From Candidatus Fermentibacteraceae bacterium (GTDB lineage: Bacteria > Fermentibacterota > Fermentibacteria > Fermentibacterales > JCC-6): DNA of 64,000 nucleotides. The notes beneath the pieces are model-generated. The model was not told the DNA's origin, made no database searches, and saw only the letters and a list, made by a program, of their open reading frames with translations. Both the position numbers and the translations under genes were made by a program. Position 1 is the first letter of the stretch, and every line of letters starts with the position of its first letter. Positions 23,811 through 30,720 of this stretch are shown here, piece after piece. The DNA is taken from NCBI GenBank assembly GCA_016744855.1, contig JADGDO010000016.1:1-64000 (forward strand). Reading direction: 5' to 3'.

Positions 23811-24910
23811 TACAACCCGGTTCGAACCATTCTAAGACTACTGGTTTCAGTATCAGTGGTCAAAACTGCAAAATAGATTCCAGGAGAAAGTTGGTTTCCG
23901 TTTTCATCGGTTCCGTTCCAGGAAACTTGGTTAGCTTCGGAAGTACAGGAGACATCTTCCAGCAGCGAACAAATCATTCGACCGCTGGTGTCATAGAGAC
24001 GCAAAGAACCATTCGTGCCCATAGGAACAGTGTAGGAAAAACTGGTAAAAGAAGAGAACGGGTTGGGAGAACTCTGAACACAAACTGCTGTTAACTGAGT
24101 TTCGTCTTCTATTCCGGAGATCGGATCGTAGATATACTGTACATATTCAGGGTGATCAATAAAAGGATTTCTGTTATCCTGAATTAGATAAACAGCATCA
24201 TTGCGTTCGGTCTCCTTGGTGCTTACCGGATCATTCTCGTGCCATTCAATAAGCATATCCACAGCCCAATCTTCAAGGTCAGCACCATCGGCCATAGCAC
24301 TTCCTGCCCAACCGTTGTCTTCACCCTTGTAACGGGTAGCCATATAGAAATAGGTACGGGCAAAGTCTCCCTTGTAACCGTCTATAGGCTCGAAAGCTGT
24401 TCCTGAATAACCGGGTGTAACAGAAGAGCCAAGTCTGCTGCCGTTCTGTGATACCCAGGTTGTGGAACCTACTTCAGCATAAGGGTAGTTGCTTCTGCGA
24501 TTATTTACGTAAATATCGCTTGGTACAATATGAAAGAGGTCGGTGTTCATAGGTGCATTATCATTGAACCAGCTCTTGGGCCAGGAGTGTTCTCTATTGT
24601 ATCCCTCTCCTTCACCGCTTGCACTACCACTAAAGTCATCTCCCAAGGTATACAGGTACGGAGGTGTACCACCGGGAACATCAGAATACATATCCCAAAC
24701 TTTGTTACCGTATCGGTCGTCAGTAGTGTAAAATGCCGTTTTGATTGCATTGTAACTTATTGAGGTATGGTTATCAATAATATTATGAAGCGCCCACTGA
24801 AGAGATTCTCCGGAAAGCCCCTGCGCTGAGTCGTAGTATCCTGCAGGAATACCAGCTAGGGAAACAACGGGGAGAAGAACAATCATCAATGAGTAAAATC
24901 TTTTTGTCAT
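23810..24910 (-). CDS. secreted endonuclease I family protein with sorting tail
   Basis: A 366-residue exported nuclease. A signal peptide (MTKRFYSLMIVLLPVVSLAG) is followed by an EndA/endonuclease I domain: YNREHSWPKSWF with the HNH-like catalytic His, TDLFHIVPSDIYVNNRRSNYPY, GDFARTYFYMATRY and NPFIDHPEYVQYIY. It should degrade extracellular DNA, probably with a divalent metal. The C-terminal 85 residues (SSPNPFSSFTSFSY..., LRLYDTSGRMI..., GIYFAVLTTD...) are a type IX-like sorting domain. The ATG at 24910 has GAGAGG six bases upstream; the frame is open 18 bases further up but without SD. Confidence 0.93.
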   Translation of the reverse strand: MTKRFYSLMIVLLPVVSLAGIPAGYYDSAQGLSGESLQWALHNIIDNHTSISYNAIKTAFYTTDDRYGNKVWDMYSDVPGGTPPYLYTLGDDFSGSASGEGEGYNREHSWPKSWFNDNAPMNTDLFHIVPSDIYVNNRRSNYPYAEVGSTTWVSQNGSRLGSSVTPGYSGTAFEPIDGYKGDFARTYFYMATRYKGEDNGWAGSAMADGADLEDWAVDMLIEWHENDPVSTKETERNDAVYLIQDNRNPFIDHPEYVQYIYDPISGIEDETQLTAVCVQSSPNPFSSFTSFSYTVPMGTNGSLRLYDTSGRMICSLLEDVSCTSEANQVSWNGTDENGNQLSPGIYFAVLTTDTETSSLRMVRTGL

Positions 24911-25051
24911 GTGAGGCCTCTCGTTCATGTATTGAAATCGAATCTACATTGCAATAATAGCACAGATTCTCAAAATTAGAAAGTCATAGGAAGCTGCTTC
25001 AAGAGAGTCCGTGTTTCACCAAAGTGAGTTGGGTGTTGTAACAGAAGAGGG

Positions 25052-27331
25052 TCAGCGCAGAGAGTAGTCCGTAATTATCGGTGAGTTTGAATCAGAAGCA
25101 GCCAGAACTCGGAGGAGACACTCTCTTAGTGTGTTAAGACTCAGTGGCTTACGAAGTAGAGCCGAACAACCTTCGGCATGGCAAGAATCAATATCCCCCG
25201 TTTTCAATTGAGAAGAAAGGACCAGTAAACGAGTTCGTTGCCCCACCAGACTGTCCTGTCTGATTAACTGGGCCATGACCAGTCCAGTCATTTCATCAGA
25301 ATCACCATCAAGAATCGAAACTTGTACAGGTATTTTGTTTTCAACTGCCTCTCTGAGTTTCAAGAGAGCTTCGGTTTGATTAGCAACTGCAGTTACCCGA
25401 CAGCCAAGGGTTTCAAGCATTTTCTTATAAACAGATAAGGCCTCATGTTTCCTTTCCATAACCAGTACATGCGTTCCCTCCAGACTTATCCCGGTTATTT
25501 CTTCATAGTCGAGAGTTTTTTCCAGTGGTATGCTCAGCCAAGCAACAGTACCGGAATCAGCATTCGTCTGAAGATGAAACTCCCCCCCGGCTGCCTGAAC
25601 AAATTTCCGACAGGATGTCATACCTTTACTATCCCAGTGCTCATTTTCATCATCAAACTGTTTGCTCTGCCGCTTGTACTGGAACTGGGATGCTGGAAAA
25701 CTAACAGAAAATTTCACTTGCATAGTAGCATCTGTTGAAAATTCATAAGAAGCACATATTTCAATTCGATCATTGAATGACCTTCGAATTGCATAATCCA
25801 GAATAAAGTGAAGAACCGATTCTATTCCGAGAACCGGACCTAAGAAAAGAGCAGGGAGAGAAGAATCAATGCTGATATCAATTTGTGTTTCAGACCCCAT
25901 GCTTCTGTGATAAGTCATAAGACGCTTCATAAGAAGCTTCTCAATAAGAAATTCACACTTTTCAAGAGAAAAATCTCCTGACATCCCCATATTATCCTGT
26001 AGAGCATGAACGGAAGCAGTAAGGTTCTCACAATGATTTTGAAGAGTTCTCAAAATTTTCTGACTGTCCTCCGACTCGGTCATTTCAGAAAGGACATCTA
26101 CGAGGCCGGCAATTCCACTAAGCGCTGCAATTTTACCGGAAAGTAGTTTCCCGTGACGGGGTCTTCTGGTGTGGTGTCCATGAAGTGGCTTACCATTGCT
26201 TGCTTTAAGAGCTGCCAACTCACGTCTAAGCCTTTCTTTCTCAAACGGTAATGGTTCAGGATGCTCAATAAACGCTTCCAAAAGTAGGTCTTCCGAGTTC
26301 AAATGAATGGGAATCACTGTCTTGAGAACAGGAATTTGATGCCCATCTTTGTGAAGAACAAAACGCTCTGACTGATCAATAGACTGGTTAAGGTCGAGAA
26401 TCGGACACATATCAACAAGAGCCGGGCAAAATACAGAATGGCAAATCCGGCCGCTAAGCTCTCCTAACTTCCATCCGGTAACATCACACGCTTTCGAATT
26501 GATTTGCCTGATTTTTCTATTTCGATCGATAATCACAACACCTACCGGAAGATCTTCAAGAATTTTCCGGGTTGATGAAAGCGTTCTCTTTAAAGTTTCA
26601 GCGGTTCTAACTTCAGTCGTTATATCCCTGTTCCCTCCACGATAGCCTTTCAACTTACCTTCCTCATCAAAAATCGGGATTCCGCTTGTTGAGAAAACTA
26701 CATCGGCACCGTCTTTAGTAATTGCAACATTCTCAAGACTGGAAAAACTCTCAGTTCTTAAGGAAATGCGACTGAAGCTGGAGACAATTTTTTTTGCTTC
26801 TGATGGAACCATAAAGTCAAAAGGAGTTTTCCCAAAGAACTCTTCAGGCCTGTATCCTGTTGACTTGTAAGCAGAGGGAGAAACGTATGTAAAGATTCCG
26901 GAGGGATCAACCTCCCATAGCCAGTCAAATCCGGAAATGGAAATCTCTCTGTACCTCTCGAGAGATTTTGTCAGGAGATTTCTTTCAATAATTCGGCGGG
27001 AAACATTTCGGATGATCGCAATATATCCGATGAGATTGCCCTCTTGATCAACCCTAGGAGAAAGGGACAACTCAACAGGAACACGTTCTTTGTCCATTGT
27101 AAGCAGATGAACTTCGAGAAGAGAAGAGGTTTGCATCTCTTTCACTGCTTCGCGATCTTCAGGAGTGGCAACAAATTCTAGGAAAAGGGTCTCTGCAATA
27201 TTCTTATAGGATGGGACCTGAACCATGCGAAGAAATGACGGGTTTGCATACTCAAAAATAAAATCCTGATTCAGCGCAGCTACGCCTTCATTCAACTGCT
27301 GAAAAAGAGTCAAGTCACTGTGGCTATTCAA
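25052..27331 (-). CDS. PAS-PAS-PAS / degenerate histidine kinase / receiver protein
   Basis: A 759-residue soluble sensor protein. Three PAS domains occupy about residues 5-120, 125-240 and 260-370, with the usual GYIAIIRNVSRR, GYRGGNRDITTE and VTGWKLGELSGR boundaries. Residues 390-625 have the layout of a histidine kinase core but lack the catalytic residues: no H-E-x-x-P box (LSGIAGLVDVLSEM instead), no N-box Asn (ILDYAIRRS), no DxGxG; the last strand GTVAWLSIPL remains. Residues 635-745 are a receiver domain with a possible phosphoacceptor Asp (ILDGDSDEMTG) and the conserved Lys (LRKPL), but without the usual N-terminal acidic pair. TTG start. It is the last gene of the DUF4097 operon and a likely pseudokinase. 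Confidence 0.87.
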   Translation of the reverse strand: MNSHSDLTLFQQLNEGVAALNQDFIFEYANPSFLRMVQVPSYKNIAETLFLEFVATPEDREAVKEMQTSSLLEVHLLTMDKERVPVELSLSPRVDQEGNLIGYIAIIRNVSRRIIERNLLTKSLERYREISISGFDWLWEVDPSGIFTYVSPSAYKSTGYRPEEFFGKTPFDFMVPSEAKKIVSSFSRISLRTESFSSLENVAITKDGADVVFSTSGIPIFDEEGKLKGYRGGNRDITTEVRTAETLKRTLSSTRKILEDLPVGVVIIDRNRKIRQINSKACDVTGWKLGELSGRICHSVFCPALVDMCPILDLNQSIDQSERFVLHKDGHQIPVLKTVIPIHLNSEDLLLEAFIEHPEPLPFEKERLRRELAALKASNGKPLHGHHTRRPRHGKLLSGKIAALSGIAGLVDVLSEMTESEDSQKILRTLQNHCENLTASVHALQDNMGMSGDFSLEKCEFLIEKLLMKRLMTYHRSMGSETQIDISIDSSLPALFLGPVLGIESVLHFILDYAIRRSFNDRIEICASYEFSTDATMQVKFSVSFPASQFQYKRQSKQFDDENEHWDSKGMTSCRKFVQAAGGEFHLQTNADSGTVAWLSIPLEKTLDYEEITGISLEGTHVLVMERKHEALSVYKKMLETLGCRVTAVANQTEALLKLREAVENKIPVQVSILDGDSDEMTGLVMAQLIRQDSLVGQRTRLLVLSSQLKTGDIDSCHAEGCSALLRKPLSLNTLRECLLRVLAASDSNSPIITDYSLR

Positions 27332-27349
27332 TATGTCAATTCTTTCCTG

Positions 27350-28123
27350 TCAGAGAACACCGATCCTTCTAATTGCAATATCTCCATTGGCTGTTACAAT
27401 GCTGGCCATACTGTCCCCGTCAATGAAAAAGCTTTCATCTATCTCAAGTCCGTCAACGCTGATATCACCATTGCCTGTGGAAATCTCGAAACCTGTATTC
27501 ACGGGGATATTTACAAGAATGTCACCATTAGAAGATTCAATCTTCATCAAGTCATTAAGCACAATCAGAGAAGCAGAAATATCACCATTGGATGTGGAAA
27601 TTTCTAATGAACCTTTCTGCTCTGACAATTCAACCATAATATCACCATTAGAACTCACTAGTCCATTTGCGGAAATTGCTGAAATCTGCATGTCACCATT
27701 TGATGCAAAGACCTCTACAAAAACATCACCGTCTATAAAAGTGTCACCATTCTGAGTGTTGTTTACAACGATGTAATCAGAATTATATGGAATTCTGACC
27801 GCGAAATCGACTGAACAACCGAAGATTTTATCAGGATAATCGACAAGAACCGAAAGATTCTCACCCATTTTTTCAAAGTGGATATCCAGATCCTCTGGTA
27901 CTCCTACGGATGAGTCTCCATATATCAGTGTTTCTATCTGGACGAAATCGGATTCCCATTCAGTAACTTCCAAATCTCCGTTGGTATTCTGAAAATTTAT
28001 CTCGCTACCCTTTGTGAGTTCATAGTCTTCCGTTCTTACTTCAACGAGATCCTGATTAACCCTGATAACTACACATGAGGCGATAAGGCATGCAGCGGAT
28101 AAGACAAACATCTCCTGTTTCAT
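27350..28123 (-). CDS. DUF4097-like repeat lipoprotein
   Basis: A 257-residue lipoprotein with a signal peptide and lipobox IASC (Cys17). The mature part is a series of about 20-residue turns ending in NGD(I/M/L): NTNGDLEV, NTQNGDTF, SNGDMQIS, SSNGDIMV, TSNGDISA, SSNGDILV, GNGDISV, TANGDIAI. This is the DUF4097-type right-handed beta-helix-like pattern. It sits in the same operon as a cytoplasmic DUF4097 protein with MGGGI turns. The gap to the DUF2089 gene is 8 bp and to the PAS protein 18 bp. Function is unknown; an envelope polymer or sensor is inferred from context. Confidence 0.83.
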   Translation of the reverse strand: MKQEMFVLSAACLIASCVVIRVNQDLVEVRTEDYELTKGSEINFQNTNGDLEVTEWESDFVQIETLIYGDSSVGVPEDLDIHFEKMGENLSVLVDYPDKIFGCSVDFAVRIPYNSDYIVVNNTQNGDTFIDGDVFVEVFASNGDMQISAISANGLVSSNGDIMVELSEQKGSLEISTSNGDISASLIVLNDLMKIESSNGDILVNIPVNTGFEISTGNGDISVDGLEIDESFFIDGDSMASIVTANGDIAIRRIGVL

Positions 28124-28131
28124 TTCTTCTC

Positions 28132-28497
28132 CTAAGAATTTTCTGTCAGAGAACCTAAAGCATCATCAACACTGATTTCTCCTCTGTGAAGTCGCTCCAG
28201 TACACTGATCGAGCTATTGCTAGTCTCAGCAGGCTTCTCCAGTGCATTAAACATTTCCTCTATCCGGGTCCTTGCAGTCGGGTAGGAAACCCCGAGCATG
28301 CGTTGAACGGCCTTGAGGTTTCCCCTGGCAAGAAGAAATAGTTCGAGAAGGCCTCTGTTATCAGGATCCAACGAACACAATGGACACATGGAGAAATCAC
28401 CTGATACCTCTGTTTTACAGTCAGAGCATACATATTTTACCGGATTTAGAACACCATTGCATGAAGGACACCTTGATGGTGCCACTGCTTTATTCAT
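28132..28497 (-). CDS. DUF2089 zinc-ribbon/helix-turn-helix regulator
   Basis: A 121-residue protein. The N-terminus has two Cys pairs (RCPSCNG, YVCSDCKTE) plus a third (MCPLC), forming a zinc ribbon. Then FLLARGNLKAVQRMLGVSYPTARTRIEEMFNAL is the DUF2089 helix-turn-helix with its characteristic GNLK and SYPTxR. The C-terminal VLERLHRGEISVDDALGSL is a short helical pair of the SHOCT-like type, and the same pattern starts the neighbouring DUF4097 protein. The ATG at 28497 has AAGGGGA upstream and overlaps that gene's stop by 8 bp. It probably regulates this operon. Confidence 0.88.
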   Translation of the reverse strand: MNKAVAPSRCPSCNGVLNPVKYVCSDCKTEVSGDFSMCPLCSLDPDNRGLLELFLLARGNLKAVQRMLGVSYPTARTRIEEMFNALEKPAETSNSSISVLERLHRGEISVDDALGSLTENS

Positions 28498-29398
28498 CTG
28501 CTTCCCCTTCAATCTTAATTCCTCCACCCATGGATGTAACTGCGAGCTTCGACGGTTCATCCTCTTCTCCATACAATACTGTTACTTTCGACTTTGCATG
28601 TCCATGTCCGGACTCGGAAATAATCTCAGGGTTGTTCCCACCGACATTTATTGACCCACCCAGAGTTGTTGCACTAACAAGAACGGGAACATCATCAACC
28701 AGGTGAATAGAGATACCACCGCCCATAGTTTTGGCTTTTGAATCTCCATGCCACGATTTGTCGAGAGAAATATTCAGACCTCCGCCCATGGTCTTGATAG
28801 AGAATCGATCTCCGGGTTTGAAAATCTCTATGCCTCCGCCCATGGTCTTTAGCTCAACAGGAACATTCACATTGCTGGAACTAATGCCTCCACCTTTTGA
28901 AAATACATTAACAGAAGCCAGTGAATCGGGAACTTCCACACTGAGTTTACCACTTCTCAAAACAAGAATTCTCTTGTTATCCCTATTGCCTGACTCAATA
29001 CATGCTTCCTCATTGTCGAGTGAGGCTCTGAGAGTAGAGTCTTCGCTTCTGGAAAGGAAAACAGAGATATTTTCTCCTCTGTCTACGTCACCATGAATAA
29101 CAAGATCTCTGCCCTCTTCGATTTCCTCTGAAATAGACTTAACCTTTTCAAAATCAACGCTTTCATAAGCATCAAAAGATTTTCTGCCTTTGAAAACATC
29201 ACCCATTGTGGCTTGAATCATAGGTCCTATTTCATTGAGCATAGATCTCGTATGATTGGTTCTTTTTCTCCTGGGTGCTCTGCCAAGCTCCGGTCCGCGA
29301 CTCGAAGAACCAAGTGCTTCTAGAAGCTTAACGCCCTCAGCAGCAGTAATAGTACCATCTGCTACCATCTCAAGTACTCTTTCTTTCTCATTAGCCAT
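28490..29398 (-). CDS. SHOCT-like/DUF4097 repeat protein
   Basis: A 302-residue protein without a signal peptide, so probably cytoplasmic. Residues 1-30 (ERVLEMVADGTITAAEGVKLLEALG) form the SHOCT-like helical module found at the start of YvlB-type proteins. A basic linker (RAPRRKRTNHTR) follows. From about residue 70 a beta-helix-like DUF4097 domain carries repeated turns with GGGI: SKGGGISS, TMGGGIEI, TMGGGLNI, TMGGGISI, TLGGSINV, SMGGGIKI. It is the first gene of the operon driven by the promoter at 29440-29468. Confidence 0.87.
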   Translation of the reverse strand: MANEKERVLEMVADGTITAAEGVKLLEALGSSSRGPELGRAPRRKRTNHTRSMLNEIGPMIQATMGDVFKGRKSFDAYESVDFEKVKSISEEIEEGRDLVIHGDVDRGENISVFLSRSEDSTLRASLDNEEACIESGNRDNKRILVLRSGKLSVEVPDSLASVNVFSKGGGISSSNVNVPVELKTMGGGIEIFKPGDRFSIKTMGGGLNISLDKSWHGDSKAKTMGGGISIHLVDDVPVLVSATTLGGSINVGGNNPEIISESGHGHAKSKVTVLYGEEDEPSKLAVTSMGGGIKIEGEADE

Positions 29399-29439
29399 TT
29401 CAACACCTTCTTTCTTGTTCCCAATCTTGACCTAGAACA

Positions 29440-29468
29440 ATGATAATACCAGCTTACCATTTTGTCAA
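29440..29468 (-). promoter_or_regulatory. promoter of the DUF4097/PAS operon
   Basis: On the minus strand TTGACA (29463-29468) and TATCAT (29440-29445) are exactly 17 bp apart, about 40 bp before the ATG at 29398. Confidence 0.8.
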
Positions 29469-29499
29469 GCGTTGGTTGCAATTATAGAAACATTGCTGG

Positions 29500-30147
29500 C
29501 TATTTTGTGTTCAATGTTCTATCGAGCTTATCAACGTGAGCGTAAATTTCCTCCATCTCAGAGAGAAGACGGCTTTTCAGCTCGTTGATTCCCACTTCGA
29601 GATCCTGTGTTGCCTGACTAAATCTGTTAATGAACTGTGCATTCTCTGCTTCCATAAAAAGAGAAAGCAGTCTGTCCGGAGTAAGTGGATTATTTCTGGC
29701 GTCTCCTCTGATCTTATACGTTCCACCGGAGGTGCTGTACGGTCTGCGGGTTCCTGGAGGTATCTCCACTCGAAGGAACGGTTTCTTTCCTTCGCAATTC
29801 TCCACAATAACGAATACTTCAATAGGAGGAACACAACTTCCGGCTTTGCCAAGAATGGAAAGTTTTGCACGGTCTCCTATTTCACAGCCGACGATCTCAG
29901 TCATTTGTCTTCCCAGGCTATCGTTCGTTTCCTTCACACCGAGAAGAATGGTTCCGCCTGTTTCAGTGTTTGCAAACGAAACAACATCATCGGAGGAGAG
30001 ACCTCCGACGGATTCTTTAAAATCAAGGGTGCGGCTTTCCTGACTTCCCAGCAATTCTTCTGCCTTCTCAGAAAGCCCTGCATATTCTGTTATCATCTGA
30101 AGCTGTGTCAGTGCAGTCTCTCCATCCATGGGTTTGTCTCTTCCCAT
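29500..30147 (-). CDS. AlbA_2 (Schlafen-like) domain protein
   Basis: A 215-residue protein. Residues 35-165 match the AlbA_2 putative nucleic-acid-binding domain: LGSQESRTLDFKESVGGLSSDDVVSFANTETGGTILLGVKE (start, in two family blocks), PFLRVEIPPGTRRPYSTSGGTYKIRGDARNNPLTPDRLLSLF (end). A C-terminal coiled coil (NRFSQATQDLEVGINELKSRLLSEMEEIYAHVDKLD) follows. AlbA_2 proteins often act as regulators or RNases in stress or toxin contexts; which applies here is unknown. The gene overlaps the repeat-protein gene by 40 bp (or 22 bp if it starts at 30129, where GGGAAG is a better-placed SD). Confidence 0.85.
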   Translation of the reverse strand: MGRDKPMDGETALTQLQMITEYAGLSEKAEELLGSQESRTLDFKESVGGLSSDDVVSFANTETGGTILLGVKETNDSLGRQMTEIVGCEIGDRAKLSILGKAGSCVPPIEVFVIVENCEGKKPFLRVEIPPGTRRPYSTSGGTYKIRGDARNNPLTPDRLLSLFMEAENAQFINRFSQATQDLEVGINELKSRLLSEMEEIYAHVDKLDRTLNTK

Positions 30148-30446
30148 TCCGCTTGATACTCGTATTCACAAAAATACACTTTCAGGTCTGCCTGGTAGGC
30201 GTACTCGACATAATGTATTGATACATCAGCCTGATACTCGTAATCACAGAAGAACCATAGACAATCGTCGTCGTCTGCCTGGTACTCATACTCTGTCGCA
30301 AAAACAGAAGCATCAGCCTGGTATTCGTACTCAGTTACAAACACATTGATATCAGCCTGGTACTCGTACTCGGCTATGAAAACTGATCCTGCAGAAACCG
30401 TTCCTGCAAGTAGAAGAAAAACTGCAATAAACAAAAATCTGTGCAT
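30108..30446 (-). CDS. exported EYEYQAD-repeat protein (septoil-knot-like)
   Basis: A 112-residue secreted protein. A signal peptide (MHRFLFIAVFLLLAGTVSA) is followed by six near-identical 13-residue units of the form x-V-F-hydrophobic-x-E-Y-E-Y-Q-A-D-x, at about residues 22-100, with a three-residue insertion (DDC) after the third. The Y-x-Y-Q-A-D consensus matches the Pfam family that I recall as the 7(1) septoil knot domain, predicted to form one of the most complex protein knots; I am fairly but not fully sure of that name. The ATG at 30446 was chosen for AGGAGGTG just upstream. A promoter lies at 30466-30494. It overlaps the AlbA_2 gene, with which it forms an operon. Confidence 0.85.
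   Translation of the reverse strand: MHRFLFIAVFLLLAGTVSAGSVFIAEYEYQADINVFVTEYEYQADASVFATEYEYQADDDDCLWFFCDYEYQADVSIHYVEYAYQADLKVYFCEYEYQAEWEETNPWMERLH
30153..30377 (-). repeat. coding direct repeats of about 39 bp
   Basis: Six imperfect copies of a 39-bp unit around a GAGTAYSAGGCTGA-type core encode the EYEYQAD units. The copies differ mostly at third positions, so this is an old protein repeat, not a recent tandem expansion and not a CRISPR array. Confidence 0.75.
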
Positions 30447-30465
30447 TTCACACCTCCTACTCGGC

Positions 30466-30494
30466 ATGATACTTTGTTTTTACTTCATGCACAA
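30466..30494 (-). promoter_or_regulatory. promoter of the EYEYQAD-repeat gene
   Basis: On the minus strand TTGTGC (30489-30494) and TATCAT (30466-30471) are 17 bp apart, with the SD following directly. Confidence 0.6.
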
Positions 30495-30655
30495 TACTTA
30501 TGAACAATGGCAAAGCCTCATCCCTCAAGTGACAGTAACTTCTGATCCTATAGTCTTCATTCGTATCTGCTCTCTATGTTGCTAGCCCTTCAGAAATCAC
30601 ACTTGTCCATTTATGCTTCCATATGCGAATAGTCCTCAGCTCAGTTATTTCTCTC

Positions 30656-30684
30656 TTGTTTATAGACGGGCTTTCTTTTAGAAT
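30656..30684 (+). promoter_or_regulatory. promoter of the first C25 peptidase gene
   Basis: TTGTTT (30656-30661), 17 bp, TAGAAT (30679-30684), 36 bp before the ATG. Confidence 0.6.
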
Positions 30685-30720
30685 CTTGAAAACCCTGTAC
30701 TAATAATCAAAGGAGCTTAA

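Noticed and set aside
30153-30377. CRISPR-like array of regular short repeats
   Set aside because: Repeat and 'spacer' are both coding, the 39-bp period equals 13 residues, and there are no unique spacers; it is the EYEYQAD gene.
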